Program-made: the position numbers and the translations under genes | Notes under the pieces: model-generated | The model's input: only the letters and a program-made list of their open reading frames with translations | Database searches by the model: none | Told to the model about the DNA's origin: nothing | Origin: an uncultured Clostridia bacterium | GTDB lineage: Bacteria > Bacillota > Clostridia > Oscillospirales > CAG-272 | Direction of reading: 5' to 3' | NCBI GenBank assembly: GCA_946040935.1 | Contig: CAMGCN010000054.1 | Span: 1-6,699 of the forward strand | DNA length: 6,699 nucleotides | Part shown: one piece after another, positions 1 through 6,372 of the stretch | Numbering within the stretch: the stretch's first letter is position 1 | Layout of the letters: each line of letters begins with the position of its first letter

Positions 1-2
1 TC

Positions 3-71
3 GACACCGAGTTTGAGGGCGGAAGACACGAAGGGCGCGTTGCCATGGTCAACAGTTTTGATGAAAAATAA
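3..71 (+). CDS. rpiB: Ribose-5-phosphate isomerase B, C-terminal end (partial)
   Basis: Only the last 22 codons are in the window; the gene runs off the left edge. The readable tail is DTEFEGGRHEGRVAMVNSFDEK followed by TAA. The segment (D/N)TEFEGGRHxxRV is the characteristic C-terminus of RpiB/LacAB-family sugar-phosphate isomerases, where the GGRH stretch ends the last helix. From family knowledge, RpiB interconverts ribose-5-phosphate and ribulose-5-phosphate in the cytosolic pentose phosphate pathway; LacA/LacB galactose-6-phosphate isomerase subunits are the main alternative. No catalytic residue lies in the visible part, so the call rests on the C-terminal motif alone. A strong hairpin terminator begins 10 bp after the stop, so this gene ends its transcript and is not co-transcribed with anything else here. 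Confidence 0.85.
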   Translation, partial: DTEFEGGRHEGRVAMVNSFDEK

Positions 72-80
72 TACTACAAT

Positions 81-121
81 AAAACATCCCTCTGAAAATT
101 CAGTTTCAGAGGGATGTTTTT
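81..121. terminator. Bidirectional intrinsic terminator between rpiB and ybaK
   Basis: A perfect 17-bp inverted repeat (81-97 and 104-120) encloses a 6-base loop (98-103). The plus strand ends in five T (117-121). The left arm begins with AAAA, so the minus-strand transcript also ends in a U run. It lies 9 bp after the rpiB stop on one side and 5 bp after the ybaK stop on the other, so it can serve both convergent genes. Confidence 0.93.
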
Positions 122-125
122 CGCT

Positions 126-614
126 TTACATTAAAATATCCGCTTTTTCTCCGTCTGTTACCGACACAAGATCGTCGGGGGAAAGCTCTATTTGATATCC
201 TATTCGCCCTGCGCTTACCATCACAGTATCGAGCATATCAATGTAGTCGGAATATACGGTTTTGAATTTCTTTTTCATTCCTATGGGACTGCACCCGCCG
301 CGTATATAGCCTGTTAGAGGTAAAAGCTCCTTGACCGCAATCATCTCAAGCGATTTTTCACAGACTGCCCGAGCCGCCTTTTTTAAGTCAAGTCCCTCGC
401 AAACCGGCAAAACGAAAACATAATGCTCCCGGCTTGCGCCTCTTACAACGAGAGTTTTATATACCTGCATGGGGTCCTGCCCGAGCTGATTTGCCACACT
501 CTCGCCGTCTACCGCTTGGTTTTCAACATGCGGATATTCGTGTACTTTATACGTCACGCCCCTCTCGTCAAGCAGGCGCATGACGTTATTTTTATATTCT
601 TTTTCCTTTGCCAT
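126..614 (-). CDS. ybaK: YbaK/EbsC-family aminoacyl-tRNA deacylase
   Basis: The product has 162 residues, the usual length for YbaK/EbsC proteins. These free-standing relatives of the ProRS editing domain hydrolyse mischarged tRNA; the characterised YbaK clears Cys-tRNA(Pro) in the cytosol. Family landmarks are the lysine in VYKTLVV (K53, equivalent to the key YbaK lysine), YVFVLPV (65-71), LDLKKAAR (75-82), the diagnostic GYIRGGCSPIGMKKKF (102-117) and the VSAGRIGYQIELSP block (133-146). The ATG overlaps the TGA of the upstream small gene by one base (TGATG, 616-612). There is no clear Shine-Dalgarno of its own, so translation is probably coupled. It is the last gene of the smpB operon and ends at the bidirectional terminator. 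Substrate preference (Cys-tRNA(Pro) or another tRNA) cannot be read from the sequence; EbsC is another name used for the family. Confidence 0.92.
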   Translation of the reverse strand: MAKEKEYKNNVMRLLDERGVTYKVHEYPHVENQAVDGESVANQLGQDPMQVYKTLVVRGASREHYVFVLPVCEGLDLKKAARAVCEKSLEMIAVKELLPLTGYIRGGCSPIGMKKKFKTVYSDYIDMLDTVMVSAGRIGYQIELSPDDLVSVTDGEKADILM

Positions 615-808
615 CAGTTTTGCTTCTGCACGCTTTTGTACTCGTCGTAGAATTTATAGTAGGGGCAGCCTTTATTTTTTCTCGTCATGAAGCGCTCCAT
701 TTCGTCCTCGTCGAGGGAAAGTGTGCATACATACTCCTCATATTCCTCGTCTATATCGTAATATACACAGTCCTCGCATCTGCCATACGGCGCGTTTTCT
801 AATTCCAT
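614..808 (-). CDS. Small acidic four-cysteine protein, DUF6472-like
   Basis: The product has 64 residues, 17 of them Asp or Glu, with four cysteines (C11, C14, C28, C48). They sit in a CxxC...C...CP(Y/F)Y layout that suggests a metal-binding knuckle. The central YVC-LDEDEMxRF and the C-terminal [16 protein letters not shown] resemble the clostridial DUF6472 family as I remember it; no function is known to me. It is real rather than a shadow reading frame for three reasons: its ATG overlaps the smpB end by 10 bp, its TGA overlaps the ybaK ATG by one base, and its composition is coherent. There is no signal peptide or membrane segment, so it is probably cytosolic. Its position between smpB and ybaK hints at a link to translation quality control, but that is inference only. 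Confidence 0.82.
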   Translation of the reverse strand: MELENAPYGRCEDCVYYDIDEEYEEYVCTLSLDEDEMERFMTRKNKGCPYYKFYDEYKSVQKQN

Positions 809-1269
809 TTTTCTTTGCCTTTTTCGTATCTTTCTATGTCACGCTCTGCCTGCTTCTTTGCGTCTGTGTCGCGCTTGTCATACAGCTTTTTGCCTCGGCA
901 AAGGCCGAGCTCAACCTTTATTCTTGAACCGCTGTAATAAAGAGACAGAGGAACGAGAGTGAGCCCCTGCTTACCCACGACGCCGAGCAGTCGCATTATC
1001 TCTCTTTTGTGCATGAGGAGTCTGCGTTCTCGCATCGGGTCGGGATTAAATCTGTTGCCGTGCTCGTAGGGGCTTATGTGCATTCCGATAACCCACATTT
1101 CGCCGTCTTCTATTTGACAGTAGCAGTCCTTGAGATTGCATCCGCCTGCGCGTATGCTTTTTATTTCGGTGCCCGTAAGTTCTATTCCTGCCTCATATGT
1201 TTCCTCGACAAAATAGTCGTGATACGCTTTTTTATTCTGTGAGGCGTATTTTCTTTTTTCAGATGCCAT
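799..1269 (-). CDS. smpB: SsrA-binding protein SmpB
   Basis: The product has 156 residues, the normal SmpB length. SmpB binds tmRNA (SsrA) and delivers it to stalled ribosomes for trans-translation. Visible family signatures are [19 protein letters not shown] (11-29), [12 protein letters not shown] (31-42), [17 protein letters not shown] (64-80), [10 protein letters not shown] (82-91) and [11 protein letters not shown] (102-112). The basic [22 protein letters not shown] tail (126-147) inserts into the mRNA channel in known SmpB. The ATG at 1269 was chosen over an upstream in-frame ATG at 1338 because AAAGGAG lies just before it (1282-1276) and the promoter lies inside the longer reading frame. 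It is the first gene of a three-gene minus-strand operon, and its end overlaps the next gene by 10 bp. No ssrA gene is seen in the window. Confidence 0.97.
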   Translation of the reverse strand: MASEKRKYASQNKKAYHDYFVEETYEAGIELTGTEIKSIRAGGCNLKDCYCQIEDGEMWVIGMHISPYEHGNRFNPDPMRERRLLMHKREIMRLLGVVGKQGLTLVPLSLYYSGSRIKVELGLCRGKKLYDKRDTDAKKQAERDIERYEKGKEKWN

Positions 1270-1275
1270 TTCTTT

Positions 1276-1282
1276 CTCCTTT
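1276..1282 (-). promoter_or_regulatory. Shine-Dalgarno of smpB
   Basis: AAAGGAG on the minus strand lies 6 bases before the ATG at 1269-1267. It decides the smpB start in favour of the 156-residue form. Given the promoter just upstream, the predicted 5' end falls almost on this site, so the leader is only about 13 bases. Confidence 0.88.
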
Positions 1283-1288
1283 ATGAAT

Positions 1289-1317
1289 ATTATACTGTAT
1301 TGAAGCGTAAAAATCAA
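1289..1317 (-). promoter_or_regulatory. Sigma-A-type promoter of the smpB operon
   Basis: On the minus strand, TTGATT (1317-1312) and TATAAT (1294-1289) are separated by exactly 17 bases (1311-1295). This is a perfect -10 and a 4-of-6 -35. Expected initiation is near 1282, directly at the smpB Shine-Dalgarno. It is the only obvious promoter for smpB, the four-Cys gene and ybaK. Confidence 0.88.
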
Positions 1318-1366
1318 GGAAAGAGGGGATAATACCAACGACGGTAATCGGAAAAAATAAATTTGT

Positions 1367-2239
1367 ATGGAGGACGCTTTTTATTCTTTTATGAAAGATA
1401 AGATTTCTCATTTTCTAAAGGACTTTGCTTTTGTAGTGGCAGGATCTATTCTTTTCTCCTGTTCCATAAATATGTTTTTACTTCCCGGCGGAGTGGTAAA
1501 CGGCGGTGTGTCGGGTATTGCTACAGCGCTCAATTTGCGTTTCGGGGTGCATATCGGACTTGTTATGCTGCTCGTAAATATACCTCTTGTCGCGGCAAAT
1601 GCGTTTGTCTACGGGCCGCGTTTTATTGCGCGCAGCGTGCTCGGCGTAGTGTTGACTTCGGTATTTACAGATACGCTTGTCTATTTTCCCGTTACAGTAA
1701 CCGATCCGTTTTTGTGCTCGTTGATCGGCGGTGTGCTCATGGGATGCGCCTGCGGTATAATCTTTTCTCACGGATATAATACAGGCGGAACCGACCTCAT
1801 CGTTTTTCTTATCAGAAAGCGATTTAAGAGGATAAGCGCAGGCAGAATAGTTTTGATAGCGGACGGAATTATCATAATCGCTTCGGCTGTCCTTTTGCAA
1901 AACTATCTCGGCGTCTTCTATTCGGCTTTATGCGTATATGTGCAGAGCGTAGTGCTTGACACGGTGATTTCGGGAGCCGAGCGCGCTAAACTCGTGCTTG
2001 TTATTACCGAGCGAACAAAGGAGGTAGGCGCGTCGCTTTCTTCTCTCGGCAGAGGAGTCACGGTGCTTCACGGTTACGGTTACCATACAGAAAAAACCAA
2101 GGGCGTTTTGCTTTGCGCCTTGCGAAAGCATGAGATTTACCGTGCAAAGAAAGCGATTTCAACAGTCGATCCTGCCGCCTTTACTATTTTGCTCGATTCG
2201 TCCCAGATTATAGGGCAGGGTTTTGAAGAAAAAATTTGA
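1367..2239 (+). CDS. YitT-family membrane protein (YitT_membrane + DUF2179)
   Basis: The product has 290 residues with the two-part layout of YitT/YpjC/YvjA proteins. The N-terminal part is hydrophobic, with about five membrane segments (roughly 20-40, 62-83, 88-105, 116-134 and 161-198). It carries the conserved GGVSGIAT (46-53) and [11 protein letters not shown] (135-145). The C-terminal part is a cytosolic DUF2179 domain (about 205-286) with [22 protein letters not shown] (229-250) and IIGQGF (281-286). The family is widespread in Bacillota and its biochemical role is not established; transport is often suggested. The start is uncertain. The ATG at 1367 has no upstream Shine-Dalgarno, an in-frame stop (1358-1360) blocks extension, and GGAGG (1369-1373) lies just inside the gene. 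The ATG at 1391 would give a 282-residue protein, but it is 17 bases from that GGAGG. The gene is divergent from smpB. No terminator follows it, so read-through into the MATE gene is possible. Confidence 0.9.
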   Translation: MEDAFYSFMKDKISHFLKDFAFVVAGSILFSCSINMFLLPGGVVNGGVSGIATALNLRFGVHIGLVMLLVNIPLVAANAFVYGPRFIARSVLGVVLTSVFTDTLVYFPVTVTDPFLCSLIGGVLMGCACGIIFSHGYNTGGTDLIVFLIRKRFKRISAGRIVLIADGIIIIASAVLLQNYLGVFYSALCVYVQSVVLDTVISGAERAKLVLVITERTKEVGASLSSLGRGVTVLHGYGYHTEKTKGVLLCALRKHEIYRAKKAISTVDPAAFTILLDSSQIIGQGFEEKI

Positions 2240-2267
2240 TTTTGATATGGAATAATATTTGTATTTA

Positions 2268-2276
2268 TGATATAAT
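2268..2276 (+). promoter_or_regulatory. Extended -10 promoter of the MATE-topB pair
   Basis: TGATATAAT is a perfect TATAAT (2271-2276) preceded by the TGn extension. The -35 region at the right distance (2248-2253, TGGAAT) matches only 3 of 6 positions, which an extended -10 can compensate for. Predicted initiation near 2283 gives a leader of about 26 bases, which contains AAGGA (2294-2298) 10 bases before the ATG at 2309. Confidence 0.72.
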
Positions 2277-2308
2277 ACAAAAGTTATTACGCGAAGGAAA
2301 AAATAAAA

Positions 2309-3688
2309 ATGGAAGAAGTAAAACAAGAAAACAAGATGGGCGTCATGCCGGAGGGAAAGCTGCTCTTTAACATGTCTGCTCCCATAATAATATCAATGCT
2401 CATTCAGGCTTTATATAACATTGTTGACAGCATTTTTGTGGGCATGTACGACCCTGAAAAAAACTACGCGCTGGCGGCGGTCAATCTCGCTTTTCCCATA
2501 CAGTCTCTTATGATTTCTTTTTCTGTCGGAACAAGCGTCGGCGTCGCGTCCTACCTATCGCGTTCCCTCGGACAGAAGAACTATAAGGACGCCAACCTCA
2601 CCGCGGTAAACGGTATCTTTCTCTCGGTTATAACTTGCTTGGTGTTCGCTGTTTTCGGCTGGTTTTTTGCGCCTGTTTACTACAGTTTTCAGTCTGCCGT
2701 ACCCGAGATAATAGAGTATGGCGTAGTTTATGTTCGTATAGTGACTGTTTTCAGTATCGGTATATTTCTCGCCGTGGTTTTGGAGAGGCTTTTACAGTCT
2801 ACCGGCAGAACTATATATAATATGTACACACAGGGAATAGGCGCGATAACAAATATAATTTTTGATTATCTTTTAATCTTCGGCATAGGCCCTTTTCCGC
2901 GTCTCGGCGTTGCAGGCGCGGCGGCGGCAACAGTTTTCGGACAAGTTGTAAGCGCGATTCTCGGATTATTTTTCAATATATACAAAAACAAGGAAATAAA
3001 CATATCCATAAGAGGTTTTCGCCCGTCGGGCAGAATTATAAAGCAGATATATATCGTCGGTCTTCCGTCTATTGTCATGCAGTCGGTAATGAGCTTGCTT
3101 ACCATGGCGCTCAATAAGATTTTGACTCTTAATCCCAACGAGCTTGAAATAACCGCAGGGCAAAACGTACTCGGCGCGTACTATAAGCTGCAGTCGTTTA
3201 TATTCATGCCCGTTTTCGGACTGAATAACGCAATGGTGCCTATAATAGCATTCAACTACGGTGCGAAAAACAAAAAACGTATAATGAAGACATATTGTTT
3301 TGCGCTCGTTGCTGCATTTATTTATATGTTTTTGGGTATGCTTGCATTTATGCTGATTCCCGAACAGCTTTTGTCCCTCTTCAGCCTTTCTCCTCTCGCT
3401 GTCGGAATCGGAAAGCAGGCGCTTCGCATAATATCGGTTTCTTTCCTTTTTGCGGCTTTTTCGATTATTTCAGTTTCCGCATTTCAGGCGCTCGGAAACG
3501 GGGTTTACAGTATGTTAAATTCTCTTTCCCGTCAGGTGATCGTGATACTGCCGTCGGCTTATATTCTCTTTAAGACTCTCGGCGTTTACTATATCTGGTA
3601 TGCCTTTCCCCTCGCCGAGGTGGCTTCGGTGTTGCTCTGCGCGGTATTTATCATTCGTATATATAACAGGAAACTTAAAAATCTATGA
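2309..3688 (+). CDS. MATE-family multidrug/cation efflux protein (MepA/DinF-like)
   Basis: The product has 459 residues, typical for MATE transporters, with twelve predicted membrane helices in two homologous halves. The halves begin near 17 (LLFNMSAPIIISMLIQALYNIVDSIFVG) and near 245 (QIYIVGLPSIVMQSVMSLL). D40 in YNIVDSIFVG corresponds to the ion-coupling aspartate of helix 1 in DinF-type proteins, and D186 in NIIFDYLLIF matches a second conserved acidic position. Other signatures are VGTSVGVASYLSRSLG (73-88), LLQSTGR (161-167), GVAGAAAATVFGQ (200-212), FNYGAKN (315-321) and FQALGNG (392-398). MATE proteins export cationic drugs or metabolites across the cytoplasmic membrane, driven by protons or sodium; the substrate here is unknown. 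The start is supported by AAGGA 10 bases upstream and a promoter at 2268-2276. The stop overlaps the topB start by 4 bases (ATGA). Confidence 0.95.
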   Translation: MEEVKQENKMGVMPEGKLLFNMSAPIIISMLIQALYNIVDSIFVGMYDPEKNYALAAVNLAFPIQSLMISFSVGTSVGVASYLSRSLGQKNYKDANLTAVNGIFLSVITCLVFAVFGWFFAPVYYSFQSAVPEIIEYGVVYVRIVTVFSIGIFLAVVLERLLQSTGRTIYNMYTQGIGAITNIIFDYLLIFGIGPFPRLGVAGAAAATVFGQVVSAILGLFFNIYKNKEINISIRGFRPSGRIIKQIYIVGLPSIVMQSVMSLLTMALNKILTLNPNELEITAGQNVLGAYYKLQSFIFMPVFGLNNAMVPIIAFNYGAKNKKRIMKTYCFALVAAFIYMFLGMLAFMLIPEQLLSLFSLSPLAVGIGKQALRIISVSFLFAAFSIISVSAFQALGNGVYSMLNSLSRQVIVILPSAYILFKTLGVYYIWYAFPLAEVASVLLCAVFIIRIYNRKLKNL

Positions 3689-5775
3689 CAGTAATAATAG
3701 CGGAAAAGCCGTCGCTCGCACGCAATATTTCCGGTGCGATAGGCGGTATGAGCAAAAGAAACGGCTATTTTGAGGGCGGTGGATATATTGTCACATGGGC
3801 GTTCGGGCATCTTTTTTCACTTGCCGACGTCGAGGATTACTCTCCCTCTCCCGACGGCAGGTGGCGTATGGACAACCTGCCTTGCTTTCCTGCGGAATTT
3901 CGCTTTAATTTGAGAAAAGGCAAAGACAAGACGGGTAATGACGCAGGAGTGGAAAGACAGTTTGAAATAATAAAGTCTCTTTGCCTGCGCGAGGATACCG
4001 ACACCGTCGTAAACGCGGGGGACGCCGACCGTGAGGGAGAAATTATCGTCAGACTGTGTATTCAAAAGGCAGGGGTACAAAACAAGAAGATTATGCGCCT
4101 TTGGCTTCCCGACCAAACTCCCGAAACGATACGCGCATCTCTTGCCGACATGAAAGAGGACAGGGAATACGACAACCTTGCAAACGAGGGATTTGCCCGT
4201 ACATATATCGACTGGCTATACGGCGTAAACCTCACGAGGTATGCTACCTTGAAAACAGGAACTCTTTTGCGTGTGGGAAGAGTTATTATTCCGATAGTAA
4301 AAGCGATTTATGACCGCGATATGTCGATAAAGAACTTCAAAAGCGAAAAGTATTTTTCAATATCATCAAAGGAAATGACAAACGGTGAAACGGTGGAGCT
4401 AAACTCCAAACTGCGTTTTGCCGATACCGAAAAGGAAAAAGCCCTTGCCGCCTGCGCCGAATACAATGCGGCAGGCGCAAAAGTAATATCGGTAAAGAGA
4501 AAAAAGGATACCATAAATCCGGGCAAACTTTACTCTCTTTCAAAACTGCAGAATTACCTCGGCAAGAAATATAAGATGCCCATGGACGTGTCTCTTGCAA
4601 TCGTGCAAAAGCTTTACGAGGAGGGGTATTTAACCTATCCGCGTACAAACTCGGAGTATCTTGCCACAGCGGAAAAGGACAAGATAAAGAAGATTGTTGC
4701 TACGGTTGCAAATAAGGGATACGATATTGTATTTAAGGATAAAAAAACTATTTTCGACGATTCAAAAATAGAGAGCCACTCCGCGCTCACTCCGACATAT
4801 AAGATTCCCGACCCGGCTTCTCTTTCCGAGGATGAAAAGAAAGTATATTCGGCGGTCATGCGCCGCTTCGCCGCCGTCTTCTGTGCGAAGGACTGCCTGT
4901 GTGACAGGACAGAAATACAGATACAGTGTAAGGACGAAGTTTTCACACTGAAGGGTACAGTCATAACTCAAAAGGGCTTTACCGCGTACGACGACTATGA
5001 CAAAAAAGATAAAATCCTGCCAAAGCTTGAAAAGGGCGACGATGTAAATATAAACTTTCTTCCGACAGAAAAGGAAACATCAGCGCCTAAACACTATACA
5101 ATAGAAACGCTCAACAATTACTTAAAAAATCCGTTTAAGGAGGAAAAGGCACGCGCAAGCGAGGAGAATTCCGACGACTCCGAGGATTATAAGGCGATTT
5201 TCGAGGGACTCGAGCTCGGTACCGAGGCGACGCGAACGGGTATTATCGACAACGCCAGAAAGAGCGGATATATAGAACTGAAAAAAGATGTGTATTATAT
5301 TCTCCCGGGCGGAGAGTTTCTCATCGAGTCGCTTGGCAGAATGAATATATCCATGGATAAATACAAGACGAGTGAAATGGGCAAGTCGCTCAAAAAGGTA
5401 TTTCACGGCATATGTACGGTCAGCGACAGCGTAAGTCTTGCAGAGAGGGAGATATCCGAGGTGTTCAAGCCAAGGGAGTGTCCGCCCGAAACAGATACTG
5501 ATATCGGACTTTACGGCGACGTGGTGGGAGTGTGTCCTCTCTGCGGAGAAAAGGTCGCGCGCACTCGCTACGGATACGGCTGCAGAGGATATAAAAACGG
5601 GTGTAAATTTAATGTCAGTCTTTCAATATGTTCCCGTGTTATTTCCGTCTCGAATGTGAAGCTGCTTCTTGAAACGGGCAAAACTTCGAAAATTCAGGGA
5701 TTTATCTCAAAGGCGGGAAAACCATTTGACGCGGCATTACGTCTTGAGGACGGACGGCCTAAATTTGATTTTTAG
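3685..5775 (+). CDS. topB: Type IA DNA topoisomerase, topoisomerase III-like
   Basis: The product has 696 residues, within the usual TopB range. It should cut and reseal one DNA strand to relax or decatenate DNA. The N-terminal TOPRIM domain shows IIAEKPSLA (catalytic E7) and GDADREGE (D113, D115, E117, metal site). The active-site tyrosine is Y318 in GYLTYPRTNSEY, with R320 beside it; SHSALTPT (364-371) and GTEATRTGIIDNARKSGYI (512-530) follow. The C-terminus carries a zinc-ribbon-like CPLCG (617-621) with C633 and C640, then a short domain ending KPFDAALRLEDGRPKFDF. The usual GRVQTPTL block reads GRVIIPIV (198-205), as I recall for a clostridial subgroup. The ATG lies inside the MATE stop (ATGA), with a weak AGGAAA (3668-3673) upstream, so translation is probably coupled. 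Related topoisomerases occur on conjugative elements, but no other mobility gene is present, so a chromosomal role is likelier. Confidence 0.96.
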   Translation: MTVIIAEKPSLARNISGAIGGMSKRNGYFEGGGYIVTWAFGHLFSLADVEDYSPSPDGRWRMDNLPCFPAEFRFNLRKGKDKTGNDAGVERQFEIIKSLCLREDTDTVVNAGDADREGEIIVRLCIQKAGVQNKKIMRLWLPDQTPETIRASLADMKEDREYDNLANEGFARTYIDWLYGVNLTRYATLKTGTLLRVGRVIIPIVKAIYDRDMSIKNFKSEKYFSISSKEMTNGETVELNSKLRFADTEKEKALAACAEYNAAGAKVISVKRKKDTINPGKLYSLSKLQNYLGKKYKMPMDVSLAIVQKLYEEGYLTYPRTNSEYLATAEKDKIKKIVATVANKGYDIVFKDKKTIFDDSKIESHSALTPTYKIPDPASLSEDEKKVYSAVMRRFAAVFCAKDCLCDRTEIQIQCKDEVFTLKGTVITQKGFTAYDDYDKKDKILPKLEKGDDVNINFLPTEKETSAPKHYTIETLNNYLKNPFKEEKARASEENSDDSEDYKAIFEGLELGTEATRTGIIDNARKSGYIELKKDVYYILPGGEFLIESLGRMNISMDKYKTSEMGKSLKKVFHGICTVSDSVSLAEREISEVFKPRECPPETDTDIGLYGDVVGVCPLCGEKVARTRYGYGCRGYKNGCKFNVSLSICSRVISVSNVKLLLETGKTSKIQGFISKAGKPFDAALRLEDGRPKFDF

Positions 5776-5782
5776 CTTAATG

Positions 5783-5810
5783 AAAAAAGGATGCGAACGC
5801 ATCCTTTTTT
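5783..5810. terminator. Bidirectional intrinsic terminator between topB and the kinase gene
   Basis: A perfect 12-bp inverted repeat (5783-5794 and 5799-5810) encloses the loop GAAC. The arms carry A6 on the left and T6 on the right, so transcripts from either side end in a U run. It starts 7 bp after the topB stop. On the other strand its first two bases fall within the TAA of the kinase gene (5811-5809), so the hairpin begins inside that stop codon. Confidence 0.93.
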
Positions 5811-6369
5811 ATTCAAAAAACAAATCACATTTGTTTTCCATATCATATTCGGAAATATACTTTTCTTCGAGGGGAATCCAACGGTTGAAGAAATTATCGG
5901 CGCAATCAGGGTTTCTCTTTTCTATTCTCTTGCGTTGCTCCCCTTCTGAAACCGAAAGGAAAACCGTCAGGTCATAGTAAGCAAACAAGAGAGGGTGCGC
6001 GCTGTATGCCCCTTCGATTATGCTGATTTTTTTCGGCGTTACCGAAACGGGTGAGGAAAGGGTCATTGTTCGGCAGTCAAAGGGCAAATAAGAAAAGGGA
6101 AGGCCTTTTTTTATTTGTAAAAGTATTTCTTTTTCAAAGCGTTCTCTGTCAAAGTTCCCGCCCGGCTCTGAATACCTCTCGGGCGTTCTCTGTACGGGCC
6201 GTAAAAAGAAATCGTCGGTATGAAAGACATTGCACGGTATTCTATCGGATATCTGCTTTGCGAGCGTTGTCTCACCCGAGGCGCATCTTCCGTCTATTGC
6301 TACGGTGACATATTCTTTTTCTTCCGAAGCAGATACTATTTTTGATATAATCTTATCACAAATCTTCAT
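5809..6369 (-). CDS. Uridine-kinase-like P-loop protein with altered Walker A
   Basis: The product has 186 residues and resembles the clostridial uridine kinase / AAA-type small-molecule kinases. Landmarks are the P-loop region VAIDGRCASGETTLA (23-37), NVFHTDDFFLRPVQRTPERYSEPGGNFDRERF (47-78), PFSYLPFDC (91-99), SIIEGAYSAHPLLFAYYDL (116-134), VFLSVSEGEQRKRIEKRN (136-153) and RWIPLEEKYISEY (164-176). Known relatives have GRCASGKTTLA, so the phosphate-binding lysine of Walker A is replaced by Glu (E33, codon GAG at 6273-6271). AAG to GAG is a single-base change. The rest of the protein is intact and family-like, so this could be a recent loss of function, a sequencing error or a changed role. 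The start lies 3 bp after the stop of the S-component gene, with only a weak purine stretch upstream, so the two are co-transcribed. The phosphate acceptor cannot be read from the sequence. Confidence 0.85.
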   Translation of the reverse strand: MKICDKIISKIVSASEEKEYVTVAIDGRCASGETTLAKQISDRIPCNVFHTDDFFLRPVQRTPERYSEPGGNFDRERFEKEILLQIKKGLPFSYLPFDCRTMTLSSPVSVTPKKISIIEGAYSAHPLLFAYYDLTVFLSVSEGEQRKRIEKRNPDCADNFFNRWIPLEEKYISEYDMENKCDLFFE

Positions 6370-6372
6370 GTT

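Noticed and set aside
13..195. Plus-strand open frame across the rpiB end and the terminator
   Set aside because: It crosses a perfect hairpin terminator and runs into ybaK antisense. The RpiB tail is read in a different frame, and this translation has no recognisable family.
1270..1338. 23-residue N-terminal extension of smpB from the ATG at 1338
   Set aside because: The promoter lies within this segment, the extra residues are unlike SmpB, and a good Shine-Dalgarno precedes the internal ATG at 1269.
1332..1345. Short inverted repeat TACC-6-GGTA as a possible operator before the YitT-family gene
   Set aside because: Arms of only four bases are expected by chance, and no regulator gene lies nearby.
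1478..1900. 140-residue minus-strand open frame inside the YitT-family gene
   Set aside because: Low-complexity, Arg/His/Lys-rich translation with no family features, lying opposite a clearly recognised membrane protein.
3817..5406. Several minus-strand open frames of about 70-110 residues opposite topB
   Set aside because: They are shadows of a fully conserved 696-residue coding sequence, with no ribosome binding sites or coherent products.
3685..5775. topB as a marker of a conjugative element
   Set aside because: Some conjugative elements carry topoisomerase III, but no relaxase, type IV secretion, integrase, attachment site or flanking repeat is visible, and the neighbours are chromosomal-type genes.
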